DNA of 64,000 nucleotides, taken from the NCBI GenBank assembly GCA_012934845.2, contig WNNJ02002339.1, positions 62,001 to 126,000 on the forward strand. Reading direction: 5' to 3'. The DNA comes from Pomphorhynchus laevis (taxonomy: Eukaryota; Acanthocephala; Palaeacanthocephala; Echinorhynchida; Pomphorhynchidae). Position 1 is the stretch's first letter; the number at the start of each line of letters is the position of its first letter. Below the pieces are notes generated by a model. The model worked only from the letters and a program-made list of their open reading frames with translations, was not told the DNA's origin and did no database searches. Positions 22,928 through 33,822 of this stretch are shown piece after piece. Both the position numbers and the translations under genes were made by a program.

Positions 22928-24434
22928 TTAATTGTTGAAATGGAATTGAATTTGGCGTTTGAAGCACGGCATAGATGTTGATTGGCGTATATGAATGAGC
23001 AGATGATTCCACGATAGAGGAGCAGCCACAACGAGGAAGCGGAGTCCAAAGGTTGTAGAGTAGATTGGGACATGTAAAATAAGCGATTTACAGGAACGCA
23101 AGGAACAGTAAACAGGACGAGAATTGTCAAGAAAAGGAAGGTTGAGAAATGAAGGGGTATGAGAATTTACAAGGCGGAAAGCAACGATAAGAAGACGAAT
23201 TTGAACACGACAATAAATTGTAGACAAATCGAACGAAGCAGGATGGTAGGATGTATGATCAATACGACGAAGACGGAGGAGAATTCGGACGGCTGCGTTA
23301 ACGATGTGTTGTACGGGAAAAAGAGTGGATTTAGGTGAGTTGGAAAATAGACTAAGACATTAATCGAGTCTAGAAAAAAGGAGAGAAGATATGAGAGTCA
23401 TACAAGAAGGGAAATCGATCAATCTACGAACTTGACGGAGGTTGCGGAGTATCAAGGTAGATGAGTGTACTTTATCTCTAACGAAAGGTTTAAGTGAAAG
23501 TCGGTGGTCAAAATGGAAACCTAGGAAAACGAGATTATCAACGATGGGAATAATTGTAGAATTTAATGATACGGAGGGAGGGTCGAAGCTGAGGCGTTGA
23601 GGTAGGATCCACATAATTTTGGATTTATCAGGATTCAGAGAAAGGCGAAGGGAAGAAAGATGATTGGGAATTGAGACAAGACAGTCGGAAGCAGAAACAC
23701 TAAGATCGTGAATACGATAAACAAGTGCGTGAGCATAGATGAGAATGTCATCAGCATATTGCATAACATGGAAGTTAAATTTATGAGAAATCGAAGACAA
23801 ATCACTAAGAAGAAGAGAGAAAAGCATAGGGCCTAATACGGAGCCTTGTGGAACACCGGACGAAATGGACGAAGGATGGGAGAGAGAAGAGTTAAAATAG
23901 ACGCGAAATGTACGGTTTGATAGATACGAAGAAAACCATGATACAGTTGGTAAAGAGAAGCCATAATCATGACGAAGGCGATGGAGAAGAATCGAGTGAT
24001 CGACGATGTCAAAAGCAGACGATAGATCAAGAGAAACTATGACACTACATAATTTATGATCGCGCGATATGAGTAAGTCGTTATAAACTTTAAGACATGC
24101 AATTTCGGAAGAGTAATTGGAACGAAAAGCGGCTTGGAAGGGAGGAAATAAGTTAGAGGAAAAGAGATATATATTAACTTGCTTGAGAACGAGACGCTCA
24201 ATGAGTTTAGAGATGGTTGGGAGAAGTGAGATAGGACGGTACGAAGATGGTAGTGAGGTCTCGATAGATTGCTTTTGATGAGAGGACGAACAGTGGCGCA
24301 TTTCCAGATGGAAGGAAATGTACGGCTACGGATTGACGAGTTGAACAAGGTGGTTAGGAAGGGTGAGATAGAGGAGCAGATATTTTTAAACAGGTGAGTG
24401 GGAATTGGGTCAGAAGGAGAGGGTTTATTAGGTA
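22928..24434 (-). pseudogene. Family B ORF2, C-terminal half (copy B-2)
   Basis: Reverse transcriptase of the same copy, resuming beyond A-4. A 313-codon frame (24301-23360) holds SSYRPISLLPTISKL, VSLDLSSAFDIVDHS, GVPQGSVLGPMLFSLL and an intact MQYADDILIYAH box. A further frame (23227-22928) carries the C-terminus. Frame changes near 24280 and 23350 break it. Confidence 0.88.
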
Positions 24435-24833
24435 CTTATGTATTAATAAACAAACCTTATGATATTATTATATACAGAGCTTTGACCGATAAGGCCGTTT
24501 TGCTCGCTCATCGTACATTACAAAAAATTAAACAAACATATCAATTTTTATTTTTATCAATACTTTCACGTTAATAAAAGTATTGGTTATTAAAGTTCTT
24601 ACAATAAAATAACATACAATCTAAAGTAAATACATTACTTACATTACTTACATATATACAACGAAAACCAAACGACACCCTTCGACGACAACTAACGACA
24701 ACCATCGACAACCATCCGCTTGACAATTATCGACAATCATCGACGACATCCGCTCGCTACTACTAACGCGAACTACTTACAATTAACTACTTACAATTAT
24801 TTAAAAATCGTAAACTATTGCAACCTACAGTTA

Positions 24834-25973
24834 ATGGGAGCCAAGAAAAAAAATCTACCAAAAGCCAAGCGAGCAATCTCTGATGATACCGATAAAACCG
24901 GCAAGCTCGAGAACATACAAGTGGAATGCTCCGCTAGCGGCTGTCAAATCTGGACATCAGTAACGCATAATTGTGCTTTGGGTCAGGAAACTTGTGGCGG
25001 GCCACCGTTCTACTGCGGATTCTGTGCGGCGAAACAAATCAACTTGATAATAAAACGATTAGAGCAATTGGAAATGGCATCGCAGCATGATCGAATTTAT
25101 CAAATTTCTGACAAATCTACTGAGACAGTGAAGGAGCCGCAAACTGTATCGCAGCAAGATGGATTTTGTCAAGTTTATGATAAATCTACCAAGACAGTGA
25201 CGGAGCCGCAAATTGTTACAACTAATGTATATTCACTCCCCGACACCCCACGTCCCGTCCTTCCCGTCTCGTCCCTCAATACCTTGCATCCATCAATCAA
25301 AATCACCTCCACCAACCTCCACTATCCTTCCACTCATAACCTTTCCTTACATCGCTTGCCACCCTCTTTATTATCATTATCCTCTATGTCTCCCGTCGTC
25401 AAACCAAATCCCTCCAAATCATCAACTGACAGCTCTTCTATCGTGATCTCACCTACTCACGTCAGTCGTCCTCCTTTACGGAAGCGCTTTGCTTCTCGCG
25501 ATCGTTGCGTCATTGTTACTAATATCACGCCTTCTGAATCCTTATCTCCACAAGCACGTCTGGACCACGATGTTTCCGCCTTCAGATCAATCCTCTCGTC
25601 TATTGTTCCTTCGGATAAACCATCCTTTTTCAAGGACATTTCTCCTGTCGCATTCATCCGTCTAAAGAAATCTTCTCAATCTAATCCTTCCCAGCCCCCT
25701 CTCCTAAAAATTGTTTTCAAGCATCGCTCTCACGCGTCTTCTGTCCTCTCTCAACGATTCAAAATCATCTCATCTTCAACCACTCGAATTTTCCCCGATC
25801 GCGCCCCTTCTGAAATCGCTCAAATCTCTTCAGCCCGCATCAAAAAACGCCGTCGCGAGGAAAACGGCGAAACATCACTCTCCATCCGAAACATAGACGG
25901 AAATTTTCAAGTTGTCCACACCCGTCCAAAAATTCGATGGCGCTCCATCTCTCTTATGTATCTTCTCCACTAG
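24834..25973 (+). CDS. Family A ORF1 protein with PHD-like zinc cluster
   Basis: Intact frame. I chose ATG 24834 (MGAKKKNLPKAKR), because the open frame farther upstream has only a TTG start and lies in UTR repeats; the same MxAKKK start is seen in family C. About 379 residues. The cluster VECSASGCQIWTSVTHNC and PPFYCGFCAAKQ comes at residues 28-70, followed by a short helix (NLIIKRLEQLEMA). Then there is a 27-residue duplication (SQHDRIYQISDKSTETVKEP-like, twice) and a Pro/Ser-rich linker. The C-terminal domain holds RDRCVIVTNITPSE, FPDRAPSEIAQISSARIKK and HTRPKIRW. It would bind element RNA. The last 37 bases overlap ORF2. Confidence 0.88.
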   Translation: MGAKKKNLPKAKRAISDDTDKTGKLENIQVECSASGCQIWTSVTHNCALGQETCGGPPFYCGFCAAKQINLIIKRLEQLEMASQHDRIYQISDKSTETVKEPQTVSQQDGFCQVYDKSTKTVTEPQIVTTNVYSLPDTPRPVLPVSSLNTLHPSIKITSTNLHYPSTHNLSLHRLPPSLLSLSSMSPVVKPNPSKSSTDSSSIVISPTHVSRPPLRKRFASRDRCVIVTNITPSESLSPQARLDHDVSAFRSILSSIVPSDKPSFFKDISPVAFIRLKKSSQSNPSQPPLLKIVFKHRSHASSVLSQRFKIISSSTTRIFPDRAPSEIAQISSARIKKRRREENGETSLSIRNIDGNFQVVHTRPKIRWRSISLMYLLH

Positions 25974-28707
25974 ACTCTTTCGCCACAGCACACGGTTTCC
26001 GCCTCGGTCTCCTCAACACTAGATCTATTCTCAATAAATCCGATCTTATCCTCAACGTATTCACCAAGCAATCCATCGATCTCTTCTGCCTCACCGAATC
26101 CTGGCACAGATTCCGACGACCTTTCCATTCGCCGTCTGCTCTCTGCCGGTTGCTCCCTAGTCGAATCCGCCCGCCCTCTCAGCTCATGCCCTTCTAAATC
26201 CTCTAATCATGGCGACATCGTCGCATTCGCGCGTCACCCAGCGTCTCTTCGCAAAATCAATCCCCCTTTCAGTCCTTGCTCTTTTGAGTTGCTCACTTGT
26301 CGTTATTCTAACCCGATCACTCTAGATCTCGCCATTGTATACCGTCCTGGTTCATCAGCTCCTACAGCCATATTTTTTACCGAACTCGCTGACCTCCTTT
26401 CTCATTGTTCTTTGTCCTCAATCCCTTCACTCGTTCTAGGCGACTTCAATATCCGCCTAGACCGCCCCTCTTCCACAGATTCCATCCGCTTCATCAACAT
26501 TCTATCCAACTACAATTACAAACTAATCTCCACTGCCCCACACATATACTTGGTGGGGCACTCGACATCATCGCTGTCCCCGATCATTTTGCTGCCTACA
26601 CCTCACTGTCCATCTCTGATCCTGGTCTATCCGATCACTTTCTTATCACCCTTGATCTCACTCGCAACCACACCCCTCCTCACACACCTACAATCCTACG
26701 TCGCCCTTGGAGAAATCTTGACCTCTCCCTTCTCCGCTCTGCCTTACTCAAATCGTCTCTATCATTACCCACAATAACATATTCATCTCCTCACGATCTC
26801 GCCTTTCTTTTCGACTCTGAAGTCACATCCACTCTCGATATTCTCTTGCCCTTCAAGTCTCACCCACACCGTCGCTTGCACCGTGCCCCATGGTTTGACA
26901 TCCAATGTCTACTCTCAAAGCGTCGACTCCGCCATGCTTTTCGAGTCTATCACCGCTCTCTCAGACGCGATTTCCACTCGATCACTCCGTCTTTCCGTGA
27001 TTCCTATCTTGCTCTTCGCCGGTCTCATCTCAACCTACTACGTACCAAATGCAACTCCTTCTGGCAGCATAAAATCATCACTTCATTCAACTCTAAGACT
27101 CTCTGGCATACTTTTAACTCAATCCTGGCTCGTTCCTCTACGCCGTGCAACATCAATGCTAATGATTATTCGTCATTTCTCCAGACTAAAGTATCCACGC
27201 TGCTCTCTCACACCCCGGTCTCCATCCTATCCCACTCTGCCTCGCCTAGCCTCATCCTTCCGGAACTCTTTCATCTTCTCCCTGTCTCACCTACAGAAAT
27301 ATCATCTGTCCTCATGTCCTTGCCCAACAAAACCTCACCCGCCGATCCCCTCCCTACCCACATATTAAAATCTATAGGCTCATCGATATCCCCATTTCTC
27401 ACAACCTTGTTTAACTCGTCCATCCGCAGTCGTATCTTCCCTTCACACTGGAAATTCGCAATCGTTCGTCCCCTCCTTAAAAAACAATCGCTCGACCCCT
27501 CCTTTCCAATCCGCTTTCCGCTCTGATCATTCGACAGAAATCGCATGCATGAAAGTGCACAACGACTTACTCATTTCTCGAGACAAGGCTCTATATAGTG
27601 TTCTCATCTCCCTCGACCTCTCCTCCGCATTCGACATTGTCGACCACTCCGTCCTCCTTTCTCGCCTTCGTTATGATTACGGATTTTCTTCCTCCTCCGT
27701 AGCATGGTTCGCCTCATACCTATCCGACCGTTCCTTTCGCGTCTGTTCTAATTCATCATCCTCCCCTCCCATCCCTATTTTTTGCGGGGTCCCACAAGGT
27801 TCAGTCCTAGGTCCTATGCTTTTCTCTCTTCTGCTTGGCGATCTATCTCCGTTTATCAAACCTTACTCCTTTAAGGTCATGCAATACGCCGATGACATTC
27901 TAATCTATGCTCATGCACCCGCACATCGCATACACGATATCGGCATTTCTGCCTCTAACTGTCTTTCTTCTATCTACAAACGTCTCTCCAATCTCCATCT
28001 CGTTCTAAACCCCGAAAAGTCCAAAATAATGTGGATCCTTCCCCGTAAACCAAACATATCTCCTCCCATTGTTTCTTTTGCCTCATCGATCATCCCTATA
28101 GTCCACAATCTCACTTTCTTAGGCTTCCATTTCGATAATCACCTTTCCCTTAAACCCTTCGTCCGTGACAAGGTCCGCTCGTCTAACTTAATTCTCCGTG
28201 ACATCCGCCGTATCCGCCCCCTTATCGACTTCCGTTCTTGTATGTATCTTCTTTCATCGCTTCTTTTCCCTAAAATCGATTACTGCCTTAGCCTTTTCGC
28301 CAATTCTCCAAAATCCATCATCCTACCCCTACAACGAATAATCAACACCGCCGTTCGAGTGCTCTTTCGTCTCCGTCGCTTCGACCACACATCCACATAT
28401 CTCGCCCAACTCTCCTGGCCCACCATCCACATCCGCATCAAACTACGCCTTCTCGTTACTTTTCGTCTCATCGCTGTCGGCTCCCCATCGTTCATCAACC
28501 TTCCTTTCTTAGACGATACTCGCCCCACCTCGCTATCGCTTCGTTCCTGTCATACCCTCTTACTCCACGTTCCTCAACAACTACGATCTCCGATCCTTCC
28601 TCGTCGCCACCTCACTCGCCTGGAATCAACTTTTTCTCGACGTCCGCCGCGCTCCCTCCTTTATCACATTCAAACACCTCCTCCGTTCACACCTTCTCGA
28701 CACCTGA
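25937..28707 (+). pseudogene. Family A ORF2 (APE endonuclease and reverse transcriptase), copy A-4
   Basis: Starts at ATG 25937 in the -1 frame relative to ORF1. The endonuclease shows LLNTRSILNKSD, LTESWH, AIVYRPGSSAP, VLGDFNIRLDRP, THILGGALDII and LSDHFLITLDL. The linker block is PWFDIQCLLSKRRLRHAFR. The RT shows ISLDLSSAFDIVDHSVLLSR, GVPQGSVLGPMLFSLL and MQYADDILIYAHAP. The thumb and C-terminal blocks match A-1, A-2 and A-3. The damage listed for A-4 (two frame changes, a deletion removing the first RT blocks, an 8-bp loss) means no single functional product. Confidence 0.9.
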
Positions 28708-28734
28708 TTCACAGTCTTGTTTTGTTGTGGTCAT

Positions 28735-28781
28735 GTAAGCGTGCGCTGGCACGCATTTGCCACATTAAAATAAATCGTTTT
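28735..28781 (+). promoter_or_regulatory. 3' UTR stem-loop of family A (A-4)
   Basis: GCGTGC (28739-28744), loop GCTG, GCACGC (28749-28754), then ATTTGCCACATTAAAATAAA. The hairpin and following tail are shared with family B although the proteins of A and B differ clearly. Confidence 0.7.
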
Positions 28782-30179
28782 TTAGGTAATGACAACAGAA
28801 CCGAAGAAACTTCATCAGACGAAACGGGAAGAAGGTGGAATAGCTCTGGAATGGAAGCATTTAAAGAAAAGCGAGGGTACAAGGGCGCTGTGGGTAGTAG
28901 GGAAAGTAAATTAGATAGCTTAGTTTGTAGATAAGAAGAAAATTCATCAGGATTTATATTACAAGAAGTATATGATCGTGAAATAATTGAGTTTAAGATT
29001 TTCCAATGAGATTTAGAGTTGGAAGATGACTCGAATTGATTTCGCCAAAAGATAGTCCGTTTAGTACGTATAAAAATAAGATGTGAACGGCGTAGAGAAA
29101 AGTAGGAATTACTGAGATTTGAAGGGAGTGAGTTGGGAGAACGTTTAAGAAAGCGATTATACACACGAAAAGAGTGACAGAGTCGACGCTTAGAAAGACT
29201 ACATTCAGAATCGAACCAGGGAGCATGGCGCAAGCGCTGAGAGCGTCGGAGTCGACTAGGCAGAAGTTTATTGATGATAGACATAAGTTCAGAATCAAAC
29301 AGAATGCAGAGATCATCGGGAGAGATAGTTAAGAGGAAGTGAAAAGAGTGAAGAATTGAGTAAGGCTGTGCAGAGAATAGGGATATCGAGAAGTTTCCAG
29401 GATCGACTTGGTGTGGATAATGGTGGAGGTGGAGAAGGAGGATGAGGACGAGTAAGAGTAAGAGTGACAAGGAAATGATCGGACAAACCAGGATCAGTAA
29501 TTGACAAGGAAGTATAGTCATTGAAGCAGTTAGGGACAGCAATGATGTCGAGAGCACCGCCGAGAATATGAGTTGGGCTTGTTGAAAGTAATTTATAGTT
29601 AAAATCAGAAAAAAGATTAGTTAAAGTGATAGAGTCAGAGTCAGACGGGCGATCAACACGAATGTTAAAGTCACCGAGAACAAAAGAAGGAGTATAAGAC
29701 AATAAACAGTGAGACATTAGATCTGCAAGGTCGTTAAAGAAGATAGGCGAGGGGGCAACTGAACCTGAACGGTATACAATCACAAGTTCTAAAGGGAAAG
29801 GAGTTGATAATCTGCATATGAGTAATTCGAACGAGGTGTAACGGATGTTAACGTTAATTTTACGTAAAGACATTGGGTGACGAGCAATGGCAACAATACC
29901 GCCATGGTTTGAAGCAGTAGATGTATGATATGCAATTGGACGAGCTGATCCAACTAAAGAACAACCCGAGCGACATAGACGACAAATTGCAAGATCGTCA
30001 GAGTCAGAGTGCCAGGACTCAGTAATGCAGAAAATATCGATAAGTAATTGATCGAAGATATCAAGGAGCATATCAGCTTTATGAAGAATGGAGCGAGTGT
30101 TGAATAGACTAAGAAGAAAAGTATGCTTAGGAGCGAGATTGACTAGCGAAGAAGACAAGGGGTAGAGATGGGACGCCAT
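28782..30179 (-). pseudogene. Family B ORF2, N-terminal half (copy B-2)
   Basis: ATG 30179, the same start as in B-1 and B-3. The endonuclease is open for 288 codons: SLFNTRSILHK, ITESWHSDSDD, VLGDFNIRVDRP, LSDHFLVTLTL. Then the frame shifts near 29320, and the linker (FDSECSLSKRRLCHSFRVY) and the segment up to DEVSSVLLSLP run to the A-4 junction. The second half continues at 24434. Confidence 0.88.
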
Positions 30180-30541
30180 CGAATTTTTGGCCTTGTGTGT
30201 ACAACGTGAAAATTTCCGTTGATTTGACGTATAGATAAGGATGACTCGCCGTTTGTTTCACGTCGATGTTTCTCAATGCGAGCTAAATTGGGTTGGCAAT
30301 ATCAGAAGAGGAGCGGTCAGGAAAGATACGGCAAGTAGATGAAGTGGTAAGAAGTTTAAAACGTTGGGAGAGTACCGAAGAGGCATGTGAACTATGTCGG
30401 AAAACGATTTTTAAGAGTGGAGGACTGAGATGATTGGATTTAGTGGATTTGTTTAAACGAATAAAGGATACAGGAGCGATATTATTGAAGAGGGATAGAT
30501 TGTCATCAGGAAGATGATATTTTCCTGATATTATCAGGTTG

Positions 30542-31618
30542 CTAGGATAGATCTGAAAGCAGATACATCGTCAACGATCGAGATTGTGGAGACGCAGATT
30601 CGGAAAGCTTTAAGTTTGATATGATAATACAGCGATCGCGCGAAGGAGAACGATTTCGTTTAAGTGGTTGACTGACAGAGCTGGTTGGAGTCGAGGCAGA
30701 TGAGCAGATAGAAGTGGGAATGACAGGGATGCTTGATAGAGAATTAATATTGGTCGGAGCAAGTGTGACAGGAGCGGGGTGTTGAATCGGTTGATCAGAG
30801 ATGTGACTGGAGATGATTTTAAATGAAGGATGTAAATTATTTGGAAGTGTTACGTGGGAGGTAGAGTAAGGAGAATTAAGATAGGTTGGGGCATGAGTGA
30901 CAGGAATAGAGTGTTGAATCACTTGATCGTAAATGTTACTGGAAATGATTTTGATGAAAGGATGTAAATTATTGAGAAGTGATACGTGGGAGGTAGAGTA
31001 AGAAGAATTAAGATAGGTTGGAGCATGTGTAACAGGAATGGAGTGTTGAATCGGTTGATCGGAGGTGTTACTTGATATGATTTTTATGGAATGATGTAAT
31101 TTATAGTGATGTGATATATGGGAGGTAGAGTAAGGAGTTCGTGAAGAGAATAAAGAAGTTTGAGATTTATTTAGATTGGGAGAGAAAAATAAAATAGGAG
31201 GTACGAGATGAAAAGCTTTATCGTTAGCATTGTTAGAATTAGGAAGATGAATGGAAGTTTGGTTCGTAGTTGAACGAAAAGTGTGTGAGAGAATAGGTTC
31301 AATAATGGGATTATAAGATGCGAAGTCAGGTGTTGATGCGAGGGAAACATCTAAAACAGTATTGGTCTGAGTGGTCGTGTGTGATACAGAAAAAGAGGAG
31401 CAGGATAACTGTAGTAGTCGTACTGATGTACAAAAACCGAATGTGAAGTGTTTACGTTTATACACCGAGCGTTCAGATATTTTAACACGAACAAATGTCC
31501 ATACATCACAATCTTTGGAATCGCATCTGACTTCAAAACTGGTATAACCATCATTGTATTTTAATGTGGAAGATGCTTGATCAAGAACAGGGATCTGAGA
31601 TCGCGCTTTTCTAGGCAT
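30542..31618 (-). CDS. Family B ORF1 protein, 5' part (copy B-2)
   Basis: 358 open codons from ATG 31618. The N-terminus MPRKARSQIPVLDQ is shared with B-3. The Cys cluster VRCDSKDCDVWTFV and HFTFGFCTSVRLLQL occupies residues 28-75; one expected Cys has become Phe (CGFC in B-3, FGFC here). A long Ser/Thr/Pro/His-rich linker with an internal repeat follows (the block SSYSTSHVSLLNNLHPFIKI recurs three to four times, residues 170-290). The C-terminal RNA-binding domain continues in another frame to about 30143 after a 22-bp insertion. Its role is binding of element RNA. Confidence 0.8.
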   Translation of the reverse strand: MPRKARSQIPVLDQASSTLKYNDGYTSFEVRCDSKDCDVWTFVRVKISERSVYKRKHFTFGFCTSVRLLQLSCSSFSVSHTTTQTNTVLDVSLASTPDFASYNPIIEPILSHTFRSTTNQTSIHLPNSNNANDKAFHLVPPILFFSPNLNKSQTSLFSSRTPYSTSHISHHYKLHHSIKIISSNTSDQPIQHSIPVTHAPTYLNSSYSTSHVSLLNNLHPFIKIISSNIYDQVIQHSIPVTHAPTYLNSPYSTSHVTLPNNLHPSFKIISSHISDQPIQHPAPVTLAPTNINSLSSIPVIPTSICSSASTPTSSVSQPLKRNRSPSRDRCIIISNLKLSESASPQSRSLTMYLLSDLS

Positions 31619-31720
31619 GACCTTTTATCGAGAGATTAAGCTCAATCCGCGAGCGTAGCGAGCGGAACCGACAGGAAGAATCTGGAACTGGCAGAATAAT
31701 CTGGAATGTAAGTAGTTAAT

Positions 31721-31924
31721 TAGCAAGAAAGTTTTAACTTTCAAGAAAAGTTATAAGTGATCAAGTTAATTACAATCGTCAATTTCATATCGTCAATTTC
31801 AGATAGTAAATGCCAAATAGTCAATTGGGTTAAAAAGTTCTTGATTAAAACTTCTTACAATTAACGTTCATTGTCAAAGTGTACCGAAATATATTCCTCA
31901 ACGATCACTCACATGCCATGATAA
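31721..31924. other. Spacer between B-2 5' end and H-2
   Basis: Contains a small repeat (ATCGTCAATTTCA, twice near 31780). The true 5' end of B-2 may lie within this stretch. Nothing else seen. Confidence 0.35.
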
Positions 31925-33095
31925 GGATCGGAACGAAACAACAATGAACACGTATCACGTCTCTTGTGTCGGGTTGACAAGGTTGCATGCAGAGCTATTG
32001 CCCAGATGGCTATGTCCCGCATGCCGCGGAGTCTGACAACCATCAGTTGGTGCATCCGTTAATCTCGATATCGACATTGAGACGTATATAACCAAGTGTC
32101 AGAGTAGTGTCAAGAGTTGACCCAAAATACCCAAAGGAGCTTTAATCCCTTTCGTCGATGCTTACGAAAAAACTCTAAGAGAAGCGATCGAACATATGAT
32201 ACTTGAGAAATGGGGGAGACTACTATGTTTTTGGTATTTTTAGCCTTCGACGACCCGAATTATCTATCGGTACGAGACAATCCTCTCTTACCACAAAAGT
32301 AGAACAACAATTAACGACTTCATGGAATTAAGCGGCATACCCAGCTCACCGCCTGAAAGACAGTTCACCAACAACAATATAAAGATTAACGAATATCATA
32401 ATGGAAAAGGAGTGGCAGCAAAATTCGCTGATGGCGATATCAAGGGAGCTGTACGTGAAATATCTTCTTCTGGCAACCTTGCGATACATAATGATGAAAC
32501 ATTGAAAGCTTTATCGCTCATAATCAACCTGCTCCACCGAATCCGTTACTCCCACTACCCCAGACAATACGATAATCGCAGCGTCAGTCCAGCAGGATAC
32601 GGACAGACAGGCAATAAACGAGTTTGGATCAGGATCATCCGGAGGTCCGGATGGGCTTCGACCGGGACAACTGCGTAGCTTACTACCGCAAGAGGTATAA
32701 GAAGCCGGAATACGCCTGTCAGCAACGTTAACAAACCTCGTGAACGCTGTTCTTAAAGGTGACGTACCTGAGACAGTTCAAAAGATTTTCTACGGAGCTA
32801 ATTTAGTGGCCTTGAACAAGAAAGGTGGAGGAATTCGCCCAATTGCGGTGGGTAATACACTAAGTCGCCTAGTTGTAAAGGCCGCAGCCAAACAAGTTAA
32901 TATACGAATCGGCCAACAGATGCGTCCAAATCAACCGGGTTTGACTACGCGAGGAGGCTGCAAAGCAGCAGCCCAATAACACAAAGATATTTGACGGATT
33001 TCAACCGACGTAGAGTACTCCTGAAAATCGACATGCGGGACGCTTACAATTCAATTCATCGAATTGTTGATGTTCCATGTATAACAGCGGTCTGA
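31925..33095 (+). mobile_element. H-2: degenerate RT element of the PHD/RT/nuclease class
   Basis: Starts with a PHD-finger half (YHVSCVGLTRLHAELLPRW and LCPACRG, 31945-32030), then LPKIPKGAL-like codons (32115). Next come KFADGDIKGAVREISSSG (32425-32480), the RT entry VNAVLKGDVPETVQKIFYGA with GGGIRPIAVGNTLSRL (32740-32870), the block MRPNQPGLTTRGG, and KIDMRDAYNSIHR (33020-33065). It breaks off where fragment K begins. Several frame changes. It is homologous to H-1 through the RT. Confidence 0.7.
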
Positions 33096-33640
33096 GTCGA
33101 CTAAGAGATATCATCAAGTTTATTTATTGAGCAAAAATCTGTTTCGTTATCGTTCAGAACGTCTCCACCGTTTGAGTGGTCATTCTTCATTAGCTTACCT
33201 ACTAGGGCAGCACAACAGAAGCCTCAGAGGAAATTCTGATTTGAAATGTTGTCCTCGTCAGTAAAAGGAATGGCAACGTGAGTCCAAACATTGCAGTTCT
33301 TGTTGTCGCATCCAATTTGCTTTTCGATGTAAGCTTCCTTGACGGACTTGAGTTGTTGGCCGACATTTTAAGTTAGCTTTCTCTTTGCCATAATAAAATG
33401 TTAATTAGTTAGTTATAATCAAAAATGTTTAAACTCCGTTAGGCTGCAAGTCGTTAGTTGTAAGTAGTTCGCGTTAGTTGTAAGTAGTCGTTAGTTGTAA
33501 GTAGCGAGCGGATGTCGTCGATAATTGATGGTTGTCGATAATTGTCAAGTGGATGGTCGTCTATGGTTGTCGTCGAAGGTTTTCGTTGGTTGTCGTCTAA
33601 GATTAGAATGTTGTATTTATGTATGTTATTTATTGTAATT
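33096..33640 (-). mobile_element. K: orphan 5' end of a LINE (5' UTR and start of ORF1)
   Basis: On the minus strand, 33640-33392 resembles the 5' UTR of A-4 (CGACGACAACCA and CGACGACATCCGCTCGCTAC in the same order). ATG 33391 opens MAKRKLT, then after a stop come IGCDNKNCNVWTHVAIPFTD and NQNFL, with a TGA where the first Cys of CGFC should be, then GFCCAALVGKLM. This is an ORF1 PHD-like cluster of another family. The element stops inside ORF1, so it lacks its 3' part. Confidence 0.7.
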
Positions 33641-33822
33641 AGCTCAAATTTCCCAATCTATCGTTCTAAGATTGAATAGATCAAAAAACTCCGTATTTTT
33701 ATCTCGATGTAGGTTAGTTTCATATTTTTTCGAACATTAAGGCTGATCAATTATTATGAGCAAATAGATCAAAGATGTCAAATAGACAACATCGCAAACA
33801 GATCCAGAACGAGTAGTCTAGC

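Larger units (their letters stand above)
24435..28781 (+). mobile_element. LINE family A, copy A-4, full-length reference copy
   Basis: About 4.35 kb inserted into B-2 with TTAGGTA on both sides. Order: a 105-bp segment shared with 22450, a 5' UTR rich in CGACAACCATCGAC-like repeats (24650-24830), ORF1 (24834-25973), ORF2 (25937-28707), and the 3' UTR with stem-loop (28739-28754) and AAATAAATCG tail. It is the only full-length family A element here. ORF2 has two single-base frame changes (near 26104 and 26545), a deletion of well over 100 bp near 27515, and an 8-bp loss near 28576. Confidence 0.92.
22830..31720 (-). mobile_element. LINE family B, copy B-2, split by A-4
   Basis: Full-length family B element on the minus strand in two parts, 31720-28782 (5' UTR, ORF1, first half of ORF2) and 24434-22830 (second half of ORF2, 3' UTR). 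A-4 sits between them with a shared TTAGGTA (24428-24434 and 28782-28788). Without A-4, the sequence reads through as in B-3 at 41870. Remaining damage is a 22-bp insertion near 30520 and frame changes in ORF2. The 5' UTR has about two copies of the 20-bp GGAACTGACAGGAATAATCT-like unit. Confidence 0.9.
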
